Below, one piece after another: positions 37,614-47,339 of a DNA stretch of 64,000 nt (position 1 is the stretch's first letter; every line of letters starts with the position of its first letter). A program made the translations under genes and the position numbers. The notes beneath the pieces were generated by a model, which had not been told where the DNA came from, did no database searches, and worked only from the letters and a program-made list of their open reading frames with translations. This DNA is from Selaginella moellendorffii (Eukaryota > Streptophyta > Lycopodiopsida > Selaginellales > Selaginellaceae). The stretch spans positions 1,840,777 to 1,904,776 of the forward strand of contig NW_003314265.1 of assembly GCF_000143415.4 (NCBI RefSeq), given 5' to 3'.

Positions 37614-38675
37614 TCATGTACACGCGGTCTCGTAGAAGACCGAGCCTTGCAGCTCTGGACCGTCCAGGCGGGGATTGTTCTCAAAGCTGCGAGTCAGACG
37701 AGCAAGAGACGAGTCAGTCTCGGTCACAGTGCTGGGTCAAAAAAGACGACTCACTTCTTTGCGGGGAATCTCGCGAACGAGCCGGAAGTCGGGATCGTCC
37801 CGCACAGGTTGTTCGAGGAAACGTCCCTGGAAAGCCGAGCACGCGAGTCAGACAAAGTGTAGAGGCGGAAGAAAAGAAAAGAGGAACTCTGTCAGGAATC
37901 GCCTGGGGAGTGAGTGGACTTACACGACTTTAAGGCTCGCGATGGAGGTGAGCTCACGGGGGATTCGCCCTCTCAGCTGGTTGTTGTTGACCCGCCTGCA
38001 CGTCTTAAAAGAACCAGTCAAGCGCACTAAAGCTCATGGTGACCAAGACACTTACAGGAAGACGAGCGACTTGAGGTTGCCAAGGGACGCTGGAAGCTCC
38101 CCTGTGAAGTTGTTCATGTACAAGTCCAGGCTCACCAGGCTCTTGAGTTGGCCGAGCTCCTCCGGGATCTTGCCCCGGATGTTGTTCTTGTAGAGCTCCC
38201 TGAGAGCACCGAGGATTATAATCTCTTCCTAACTTTGTGTTTCTTGTTGAGAAGAACTTACAGGTATTGGAGATGCTGGAGGCTTCCAAGCTCCGGGACG
38301 AGAACGCCGGAGAGGTTAGCATTGCCCAGATCCCTGTCCACATAGAAAGAGTTTAGTTCTAGGCGTAGAAACTTACTCGGAAGATGATCGATCACGAGAA
38401 CTTACACGCGAGTCACATGATTCCGACGATCACAGGTAACGTGGAACCAGGTGCAAGGATTCACAAGGGTCGGGTCCCAGCTCTGGAGAACATTCTCCGG
38501 GTCAATCAGGCTTCTTCGCAGCGCGTAGAGGGCATCGCCTATAAACCAAAAGAGGAACAAAAGTGAGATTTCACTCATAGGCAAAAAAATCGAGCAAACC
38601 TTCGGAGTTGCACGAAGCAACGCTCAGGTAGATCAGAGCCGCAAGGGCCGCCGGAAAAAGGCCGGAAAACTCCAT
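37614..38675 (-). CDS. Short secreted leucine-rich-repeat protein, LRR1/SERK-ectodomain-like
   Basis: Secreted or apoplastic LRR protein without a kinase domain. Seven exons (complement): 38675-38600, 38538-38406, 38333-38262, 38199-38056, 37995-37924, 37826-37755, 37686-37614; 213 aa. A signal peptide (about 1-23) is followed by the LRRNT cap (about 24-70), with [20 protein letters not shown] and [10 protein letters not shown]. Four to five LRRs follow, for example [19 protein letters not shown] and [19 protein letters not shown]. The end, [14 protein letters not shown] then [12 protein letters not shown], matches the conserved tail of the plant LRR1/SERK-like short proteins, whose length is also near 215 aa. 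Exons 3 to 6 are 72, 144, 72 and 72 nt, all with phase-2 introns, so each 24-aa repeat is a module. Such proteins are reported in defence and receptor complexes; a partner cannot be told here. Confidence 0.9.
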
Positions 38676-39039
38676 CTCCTAAAGAGGAACCAAAACACAT
38701 AGCTAAGAAATACTCCCCATGGAAGAATGCGGGCCTAGAAACAAGAGAAATTTCCAAAATTTCCGCTCACCTCTAATGTGGAGTACCGCCGGCACCGCCG
38801 CTCTCAAATCGAAGAGACGAGATGACAAGACCTAGCTAGAGAGAGCGAAGAACCCTAAAAACCACGCTCACTCGTCACGCTCCACTACCAGAGGTAAAAG
38901 AGAGCGTTTTGACTGACTGGCGCATTAGCCGGCACGTACACGGCACACGACCGTACGGAATGGTAAAAGTAATACATTTTTATTCTAGAGCGTGTAAAAC
39001 GGTAACTGTCACAAACAAATATAGTATGCCGCCATCCCT
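38676..39039. other. Intergenic region, LRR promoter and FLA 3' flank
   Basis: No extra gene is supported. A telobox-like AACCCTAAAAACC lies near 38852, about 175 nt upstream of the LRR start on the opposite reading, consistent with promoter function. Confidence 0.45.
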
Positions 39040-39918
39040 CTATCGGATGGAAACGAAGGAACAGTAAAGAGCCGATAGTAACAGCGCCACGCACGCCGCC
39101 GGGGCCGGCGGGCCGCACCGCGCGGTACTGCTGGCGGCACCGCCCGTCTCGTTGGCCCCCGCGGGCGCCACGTTCACCGTGACGGGCGGCGCGCCGGGCG
39201 CGATGGCCGGGCCCGGGATTACAAACGCCGGCGGCGGGCGCTGCAGCGGCATACCGCCGGGCGCGTTGGCCGGCGCGAACGCCCCCGACGGCCCCGACGC
39301 CGGCCCATTGGCGGACGCCAGGCTAAACGAGGGATTGAGCACGCGGTCGATACCGTGGCACGTCACGACGCTCGTGGAGTTGCCGCACATGTTGGGCCGC
39401 ACGATCCGCGCGGTATTGAGGCGGTACCCCGCGGCGCTGTTGTCCGTGACCACGAGCTGGTTGCCGAAGAGCAGCGTGGGCAGACGCTGGCCAACCGGGA
39501 ACTCCGAGAGGACGTCGTACGGCAGGACGCCGGTGACCGCGTGGTAGAGCAGGAGCGACGGTATCTCGGACTGGTTGAGGTTGACGAACGCCGCGATGGC
39601 CTCGTTGGTGGGGATCATGAGCGTGGAGTAGGCGGGGATGAAGTTGGACAGCGCCTTGATCGCCCATCCCGCCAGGCTGAAGCCGCCGGTGCGCAGGGTG
39701 TCGATGATGGACTGGGCTACCGCGGGCGGTATGGTCGGGAGGCTCCCCACGGGTATACCGCCGCCGCCAATTGGGATACCACCGCCGCCAATTGGGATAC
39801 CGCCCCCGCCGCCGCCACCGATGCCCGGGATGGGGACCTGGGCTTCCAGACGAGCCAAGAACAAGGCGGAGAAGAGAAGGGCTGTGAGTGTAACTCTGCT
39901 GGATCCTCTTCCTCCCAT
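39040..39918 (-). CDS. FLA: Fasciclin-like arabinogalactan protein, probably GPI-anchored
   Basis: Cell-surface glycoprotein of the wall and plasma membrane, implicated in adhesion and wall architecture. Intronless, 292 aa. A signal peptide (about 1-26, LTALLFSALFLARLEAQ) is followed by a Gly/Ile/Pro tandem repeat (GGIPIGGG units at about 32-56, made of 21-nt DNA repeats near 39755-39805). One FAS1 domain spans about 60-200, with FSLAGWAIKALSNFIPAYST, TLMIPTNEAIAAF and LLLYHAVTGVLPYDVL. N-glycosylation sequons NQS and NST lie in this domain, and a third, NET, follows near residue 260. A Pro/Ala/Ser/Gly-rich arabinogalactan-type stretch lies at about 208-262, with many AP, SP and GP pairs. The hydrophobic C-terminus (about 272-290, ACVALLLSALYCSFVSI) fits a GPI-attachment signal. 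Very GC-rich, so large antisense ORFs are shadows. Confidence 0.92.
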   Translation of the reverse strand: MGGRGSSRVTLTALLFSALFLARLEAQVPIPGIGGGGGGGIPIGGGGIPIGGGGIPVGSLPTIPPAVAQSIIDTLRTGGFSLAGWAIKALSNFIPAYSTLMIPTNEAIAAFVNLNQSEIPSLLLYHAVTGVLPYDVLSEFPVGQRLPTLLFGNQLVVTDNSAAGYRLNTARIVRPNMCGNSTSVVTCHGIDRVLNPSFSLASANGPASGPSGAFAPANAPGGMPLQRPPPAFVIPGPAIAPGAPPVTVNVAPAGANETGGAASSTARCGPPAPAACVALLLSALYCSFVSIR

Positions 39919-40180
39919 CTCTTTGTGGAGCGATGGGAAGGATGGGCACTCTCGAAAGATTGGAATTGCCTACCTTGGGGATCGCCCATGCCGCGAGCTT
40001 ATATGGGGACCAAAACTTCCAAAAGCATGCACCGTCACCACCGCCTCTATCAACGAGTTTGATATAACCTTCCTTTCTCGGCATTTTTCACAAAATTAGG
40101 GTTCTAGAGTAAAATGAGTATTTGTAACAAAATTAGGTTTCAAGAGTAAAAAATCCGTATCCTCTGGTTTTAGGGCAGAC
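39919..40180. promoter_or_regulatory. Divergent promoter region, FLA / plastid membrane protein gene
   Basis: Only 262 bp separate the two divergent start codons. A telobox in the TTAGGGTT orientation lies near 40097-40105. Both transcripts must start within this short interval or share elements. Confidence 0.5.
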
Positions 40181-41358
40181 ATGGCAGAGTCTATCCAGTT
40201 CTTCGCGGGATCCTTCTCCACGGCTTTGCCCGCGCATCGAAATCGCAGCTTGCCAAATGGATCGTCGCTCTTCTTCGCTAGAATGCGGCGGAGATTGGCG
40301 GCCGCAGCTCCCGAGAATTGGGAGGGGGTGATCAAGCTGGAGGAGGAGGAGGCGTCGACGCTGATTGATCTTTGCCGGGATTTGGACTGGGAGGGATGCG
40401 TGGATGCGCTGCGCAGGGAGGCGCTCCGGATGAATGATGCGACCAGGGCTGGCGCGGCGAGAGTGGCGCAGGGGGTTAGCTGCGCTGCTAGTGGTGGGAA
40501 TGGCAATGGCGAGCAGTGGGACTACAAGGAAGCGGTCGCGGATTTGAGAAGAAGGGCGAGTTTCCAGGTATGAAGTAGCTTGTTGGATTGTTTCTTGGAG
40601 ATCTCGGCTTGAGTTTCATGGTTCTTTTTCTTGTATCCTCCATCGTTTTGGATTCTTCTATCTATTGCGTTTCGATCGTCTTTGATGATATGCTTCATGA
40701 ATGCTTGATTGTTCTACTCTTGTGTTCTTTTATTTTTCTATCGCTCACTTCTAGATTTTATCCAGGCTGCTGAAGAGATGGTCAAGAATCTCAATCCACC
40801 GGACTATGCTCAAGCAGTCTCTAAGCTCGCTCACCAAATTCTAAACGCCTGCGACCAACACTTGCAAGTAAACCCCTTCTAGTATTTTTCCTCGGGTTGA
40901 TCTTTTCATGTTCTTAGGACGACACTTGCGGTGGAGGAAACGGATCAACGAGCCCAGCGACGGCACCCTCGTTTCTCCTGGCAACTCTCGCGGGTCTTCA
41001 CGGTTTCATTGGCTTTTCCGCCATGGCCGACGAGTTCCAATCTCAAGCTCAAGCTGCTCAAGACAAAATTCCATCTTGGCTTCCCACTGCTGTTCTGGGA
41101 GCTCCAGTTGCAGCGTACTTGATCTTCAGCGTCTATAGAGACCAGGTAACTCCACAAAAAAAACTCCATTTTTTCTCAGCCACAGGGAAAACTCTGGCTT
41201 TTCAGGTGAATCCTCAAGCAAAGCTCACGGATTTTTTCTTTGCTCTGGCTGCTATGTTTATAGTTGGGAACCTCATCACTTCAGCCACACTCGGGGTAAG
41301 GAAAAATCAAATTTTTTTGTCACTCTTTGATCGTGGCTGTCAGGTGAGGCTCTATTAA
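40181..41358 (+). CDS. Putative plastid membrane protein of unknown function
   Basis: I do not recognise the family. Five exons (40181-40567, 40766-40867, 40918-41145, 41206-41295, 41344-41358) give a continuous 273-aa protein with canonical splice sites; the last exon encodes only VRLY. The N-terminal 45 residues are rich in S, A, R and N with few acids, as in a transit peptide. A soluble helical part follows (about 50-163, with DLCRDLDWEGCVDALRRE and LNPPDYAQAVSKLAHQIL). Then come three hydrophobic segments: about 175-190 (LLATLAGLHGFIGFSAM), about 212-230 (TAVLGAPVAAYLIFSVY) and about 245-262 (FFALAAMFIVGNLIT). Plastid thylakoid or envelope location is inferred from the transit-like start and topology only. 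It shares a short divergent promoter with the FLA gene. Confidence 0.75.
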
Positions 41359-41599
41359 ATTCTCCATGAGGCTCTCTCTACTGAAGACCATGTATATTCT
41401 ATTCTCGTTCTAAGAATGCATAAGATACCGCCACGCTAGACGTCTTACATGCCGCCACGTTGCTGATTCTACCACGTGGCTCCATCTTAGGCGTTCGTCC
41501 GGGGCACGAGCCCTAGACATTGAAAGGGGAGATAGAAAGGAAACTCGTGTGAGGGTCTGGGCAGTGAGTTCTAGGGTTTTTGGAGCGGCGGCTGGATCA

Positions 41600-43625
41600 A
41601 TGGCATTGATCTGGAGGGTGCTGCTGTCCTTCGTGCTGGTTTTCGCGATTTTGTGTGTTGGAATTCGGGGCGATGCAGGTGTAGAGGATGGGGACTTAAG
41701 CGTGGGGCAGAATTTAAGGCAGGCTGAGCTCGATCGGGAGATTATCGAGCTCCGCAAGCAAGTATCGGAGCTGGAGGCACGGCTATCAGTCACAGGTAGA
41801 GAAAATCCCTTTTATCATCCATACGTTGTCTAATGTGTTTTCCCTCCTTGCCAGATTCTAACTTAAAGCAAGCGAAGCAAGAGTCCTTTGAGAAGAGCAA
41901 AAAAGTCGTTTCATTGGAGAGCGAAGTAGATTCTCTCCAGGTGAGTGCTATAGATCGATTTTTTGGACTGGAAGTGACTGTGCTGTGGGTAGAAGCGGGC
42001 ATCTGGCGATGTGGAGAAGAAAATTCAGAGTCTGGAGGCAAAGGCGGAAGAATTATCATCAAAGGTGGAATTTGTCGGTCGTACTTTCTTGTTGTTCTGT
42101 CGTAACCCGCGACTTTTAGGTGGAACAACTCGAGGAGAACTTGAAAAAGTCGAGGGAAAACGCACAGCAGTTGCAAGACAAGCTGGAATTGTCGGAAGCC
42201 AAAGTTGATGAGCTAACCACAAAACTCGCACAGGTTTGCACGAAGATTATCCTTTTCGAATCCTTTGATGCGAGAAAAATTCTCTTTTTCTAACCAGGCC
42301 GAGAAGAGCAGTGCCCATCTGCGAAAGAAAGCGCGTGATGCTGAGGAGGCACGTAAGATAGCTGAGAATCTTCTGCTAAAGGCAGAGTCCGAGGCAGCTG
42401 CGAAGGCTCAGGAACTTTATAAGGTGTTTCGATTTTTCATTCGTCGTTCGTTGTGACAAGATTTGCAGGTTTACGAGGCTTGGCTGCCACCGTGGGCCGC
42501 GGGCCGACTAGCGCAGATACAGGTAAGAAGTGTTTTTGATGATATTTTCATTCATCTGTTGTGCGTGTATAGTCAACTTCGGCAGTGTATTGGACCCTGC
42601 ACGGTGAACCAGTTTTCAAGAAAGCTGCGGAGCACGTAAGACGATTATTTCTTCAATAGCATGTCTCATCTATAACCATTATCTGTATCAGGCCTCTCGA
42701 CACGCCACAACGGCGAAGGAATGGGCTCAACCTCACGTAGATACTCTTAAGAAGGTACAGATTATCTTGCTTTTGTCAATGGCTTTAAGATGAGCTTCAT
42801 TTTTTCTCCAGAAAGTAGGCCCTTCTGCGAGTGCGTACTGGAATACTGTCTCCACGAACGGCAAAGTTCTGGCTTCTAAAGTGTCAGAGGCCTACAATGT
42901 TCACTTGTCGCCCCACTTTGTTAAGGCGAACGAACAACTTATGCCTCGCATCAAGGTCTGCAATCGTCCATGTATCGGATAGGTTTCTTACATCCTTTCT
43001 CTCATTTGCAGTCTCTACGGAAACAGCTTCGGCCGCACGTAGACAAAGCTGCTGCGTACGTCCGTCCTTATTACGAGAAATCTCAAGAATACGCTGCTCC
43101 TCACATCGAAAAGGTGCATCAAGTTTCCAAGGAGGCACTGACCTCGGCTGTAAATTATCACAATAAGGTAAGTCTTAGAAGCCGAATATTGCTGGCAGCT
43201 GCTGATTCTTCTCACTTTCTTTCAGATGCAAAACTCAGTTCGCGGGCTTTTATTGAAGCACGAGGTGTCGGCAGGCTGGGCGGCGAGTAAAGAGCTCGTT
43301 TGGTTTCTCGTAAGAGATTTATTTCCAGTTGCGTGTTTGACAGCTCTAATTTACTTCTCCTCTCATAGGCGATGGCGGTTTTGGTGCTACCAGCGGCTGC
43401 AGCGATGCATTTGGTGTTGAGCACCTTCAGGTAAAGAGTTGAATTTGAGCTTGCACTCTCAAGCAAACTGACTAGATAACTTGGCACTCCAGTGGTAGCA
43501 AGAAGGTGAAGAAGCCGAGCCGGAGCCACGCCAACGCGCACAAAAAGTCCAAAAAGTCAAAGCATCAATCGTCGTCGTCTTCATCGGCGGCGACAAGCGC
43601 AGAGAAGCACGTAGAGAAGCAGTAG
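41600..43625 (+). CDS. Signal-anchored coiled-coil membrane protein, At4g31340-like
   Basis: Thirteen exons join to 450 aa: 41600-41795, 41855-41940, 41993-42064, 42120-42233, 42298-42423, 42469-42522, 42573-42635, 42692-42754, 42812-42955, 43012-43167, 43226-43309, 43369-43430, 43493-43625. A signal peptide (about 1-25) precedes a heptad-rich coiled coil (about 35-200, Leu/Glu/Lys-rich). A conserved block EAWLPPWAAGRLAQIQ follows, then repeated H-V-x-K segments such as KEWAQPHVDTLKK and RPHVDKAAAYVRPYYEK. A membrane helix (about 388-405, VLVLPAAAAMHLVLS) and a short Lys/Ser-rich cytosolic tail end the protein. The order and wording match my memory of Arabidopsis At4g31340/At2g24420-type proteins, whose function is not established. 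The duplication unit begins inside exon 1, at about 41733, so this copy keeps the original promoter. Secretory-pathway (ER-type) location is inferred. Confidence 0.88.
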
Positions 43626-44321
43626 AAAAAGAAAAACGAAGTGGCCTTGTCAAGATTGAAATCTTTCCGGATATATCGCTCGCGCTTACTGCTGGCTCCT
43701 TTGGACATGTGTATAAAAACACTAAAATTTTTGTGTACGCGCAAATATCATCAGTTCCATTATATAATAGTTGATGTTTACGAATCATCATTGGCTCCAG
43801 CCCTTTTGATATTTAAGTTCCAACAAGAAACAGTAAAGTCACAGCTGCAAAAAAGAATTCTCCTACTTTATCCTTTGTGATGGATAAAATTGGCATCGTC
43901 CTCTTTTTCTCTCTAACGTACACCTCAAGTCCAGGTCAAGAGGCTATATATTAATCCGCATTTCTTCCACGTGTGCCAAATAGTCTGTCCTAGTGTGTTT
44001 GGCTATGGTGATTTTTTGACACATTGAGTTGTAATGACTTCTATAGAGTTCTATAAAGCCCTAGCTTATAATGTGTGTTCCTAGGTCCCTTCTTTGTTTG
44101 CTTCCTGGAAATCTCTCCAGCTCCTGTTGCGGCGGCAGCGCTTAGTGAGATTTTACTGGCATTTGGATTGAATCGGAGTGGGGCGAGGTGAGATTTCCGA
44201 TCTGAGAGAGCGAGCTTAGCATTTCAATTAGAGTGGGACCGATTTGGATCTGCGAGGAGGGAGAGCCGATCTATCTGAGGGATATTTCTTTGTCGCTCGC
44301 GCTGGATCGATCTCGATCGCG
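43626..44321. other. PHO1 upstream region
   Basis: No gene is seen. It holds the coiled-coil gene's 3' flank and the PHO1 promoter and leader. It is shared with 57019-57615, with several small indels. An in-frame open stretch runs from an upstream ATG at 44244 to the chosen PHO1 start. Confidence 0.5.
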
Positions 44322-47208
44322 ATGAAGTTTGGCAAGCAGTTTGAGACGCAGCAGGTCCCGGAATGGAGGGAGGCGTACTTGAACTACCGGCAGGGCAAGG
44401 AGATCGTCAAGCATATGGCCAAGATCAAGAAGCAAAGCCAGGAGGAGAGCGAGCCGCAGCTCTCCAGGAGGATCTCAAACTTCCGGAGGCTCGTCAGCGG
44501 ATTCCAACATGCGCATTCGCCGCGGGGGGCGCGATCGCCGACCTCTCCGGAAGCACGGGAGGAAGAGATGATCCTGGTATGAGATTCTTCTTCTTCGGGA
44601 TTCACTTAACGTTGTAACACTTTTTCTTTTGTGGATATAGATCGAGCCAAAGCAAACTAGCGATGGCATGGAGTTCCAGACAGCGTTCTTGGGTGTTGGT
44701 AGCCCGCACAACGAGCTCGAGAGAACGTTTTTTCGGCTGCTCGACGAGGAGCTGGCCAAGCTCAACAAGTTTTACAAGTCCAAGGAGAAAGAGCTCGTGA
44801 CGCAGGCGGCGGCGCTGGATTCCCAGATGGAAGCTCTCCTCTCGGCAAAGAAATCCTTGAACAACTTAGACGCTGGAAACGAGGAGAGCAACGCTAGCAG
44901 CCATGGCCACCTGTCCGTGGTGGAGGAAGATGGAGGGAGCCTTCGACAGATAAAGATTGACATCCCTGCGGCGAAGCCAGCCGACGCGCTGGCTGCTCTC
45001 TTCGCGGAGCTGGCCAACAAGTCCATCACGAACTTAAACTCGCGGCGACTGAAGCGAGCCGAGGAGATGCTTCAGAACGCCTTCGTGGAGTTTTACAAGG
45101 GACTCTACATCTTGAGAAACTTTTGGTACGTAAGTTCGCTTTTCGAAAGTTCGTGTTTCATGTTGTCCTGTTCCTCTGCAGCTCGTTAAACATAATTGCG
45201 TTTTCGAAGCTCCTGAAAAAATACAACAAGGTCAGCCAGCTTTTTTGACATCCACCGGTTTGACTTACACAGATTCTTTGTACGATGCCTCCAGGTTACT
45301 CAGCGGAACCTTGGAAGGAAGTACATGAAAGCCGTAGAAGATTCATACATCGGACAATCTGAGATTGTAAGTGATCGCACATTAATATTCTCAATCGGTG
45401 TTAATGCCACTCGATGTATCTCACTTTCAGATCCAAAAGCTTATGGAAAAGGTAGAGGTACTGTTCACCAAGCATTTCACGGATTCAAACCGTCGTGACG
45501 CGATGCAAGTTTTGAGACCCGAGGCCCGGAAGGAGAGGCACCGGATATCATTCTTTGTAGGTAATGTGATGTGAGTCCTCCAAGGTGCCTTGTTAACTTA
45601 ACAGCTTTGTTTGCGCAGGTGTATTCTTTGGTCTCTCTGTTGCTCTTCTAGTGTCTCTCGTTTTAACCATTCGCGTCGAGAGGCTATATGTTCGTGAATA
45701 TGCTATGACATACATGGATGCAGTGTTCCCGATTTTCAGGTGAGACCTTAGCTAATATCTTTGTCTAACTTTCTCATGAGATATACTTCTCTTTACAGTA
45801 TGCTTACAGCAGTACTGCTACACTTCTTCCTCTACGGACTAAACATATATATGTGGAGAAGGACCAGAATAAATCACACGTTTATTCTTGGGCTCAACCG
45901 AAAGTCCGAGCTACGCTTCCGAGATGTGTTTTTGCTCGCAACGGGGCTGAGTACATTAGCTCTCAGTGGGTTGATACTACACTTGCAATTGACGGCTGGT
46001 GAGAGATGCTGCCAAACATATCAGGAAATCATCCCGCTTCTCGTTGTCGCTGTAAGTATTTTGCTTTAGTAGATTTTTTGTACCAAATGCCTGAACTTCC
46101 GTGTACTTCAGGGAATGGTCGTGCTTCTGTGTATGCCGTTCAACATACTCTACCGCGCCACCCGTTACTTTTTCTTGAACGCCCTTTGGCATTGCCTATT
46201 GACGCCATTCTACAAGGTTCGCAGTGTCTCTCGTCATATATCAACTTGTTATTCATGCTTTTGTTTATATGACAGGTTATCATCACGGATTTTCTTCTCG
46301 CAGACCAGCTTACGAGTCAGGTACATTCCGACAGCCTCATTCTCAGCTTTGTTACAAACTTTGAGTTGCAGGTTCCGGCACTGAGGGATCTGGAATACGT
46401 TCTATGCTACTTCGGCGGTGGATTTTTCAAGGACCGCAACAGCAATGCCTGCCTCAAGAATCCGACCTTCATCACGTTTGGATTCGTCATGGCGTTGCTA
46501 CCTTACTGGTGCCGTTTCTCGCAGGTAACTTCATTCGTCTCGCAGATTCTTTTGAGCTCCTCCTTGGTAACTTACGTAGCTCCTCTCTTGCTGACAGTGT
46601 CTACGGCGTTGGTACGATGAGAAGGATGTGATGCAGCTGTACAACGCTCTCAAATACTTCTCGGCGATCCTGGCCGTGGCAGCGAGGCTGGCCTACGGAT
46701 ACCACAAGGATCCACTGCTGCTGGGCTTCACCATCGCCATCTCCGCCACAGCCGCCATCGTCTCAACTTACTGGGATTTAGTCTACGACTGGGGCCTTCT
46801 CGAGCGAAACTCCGCCAATCCCTGGCTCAGGGACAAGCTCGCTATCCCATACAAGTCGGTCTACTACTTCGCCATTGTAAGTTCTTGCCATCAACTTATC
46901 GGTTTCAGTTCTAAAGCTCTCGGTGACAATGTAGGTGTCAAACATTTTGCTGAGATTCGCATGGCTCCAATCCTTGATACCGATTTCGATGCCAGGGATA
47001 AATCCCAAGGGGCTGTCGCTCATCGTGGCTAGCCTGGAAGTTATCAGGCGTGGACAATGGAACTATTACAGGTAAATCTCGTCACATTCTTCCATCTCTC
47101 TGGCTCTAAAATTCGCAATGTCTTTGATCTAGGCTGGAGAACGAGCATTTCAACAACGTTGGAAAGTTTCGTGCTGTCAAGTCGGTGCCTCTGCCGTTTG
47201 TGGATTGA
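44322..47208 (+). CDS. PHO1: PHO1-type SPX-EXS phosphate exporter, copy 1
   Basis: Exports inorganic phosphate across endomembranes or the plasma membrane; the SPX domain senses inositol pyrophosphates. Thirteen exons: 44322-44576, 44641-45125, 45182-45230, 45295-45366, 45431-45560, 45619-45739, 45799-46051, 46112-46216, 46276-46320, 46372-46524, 46598-46876, 46935-47071, 47133-47208; 719 aa. The SPX domain (about 1-330) starts [20 protein letters not shown] and has [13 protein letters not shown] and [15 protein letters not shown]. Membrane helices begin with [15 protein letters not shown] (about 335). The EXS domain (about 480-690) has [30 protein letters not shown] and [19 protein letters not shown]. 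The start at 44322 is chosen because MKFGK is the canonical SPX opening. About 60 residues shorter than Arabidopsis PHO1. A near-identical second copy lies at 57616-60493. Confidence 0.95.
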
Positions 47209-47339
47209 TGTTTTTCCCTCCCTTTTTTTTTGTAAACAGAATCTTTTGTAAATAGACGGAATGTTCTGACCTGCTAAACAGAATATTTGGGCTAGCAGAA
47301 TATGTAAGGCATTTTGGCGGGCTTTGAGTTGTGGCGGCT

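Noticed and set aside
39323-40084. Several 200-250-codon ORFs on both strands over the FLA gene
   Set aside because: Extreme GC content of the FLA exon keeps other frames open; only the FLA frame has signal peptide, FAS1 blocks and GPI signal.
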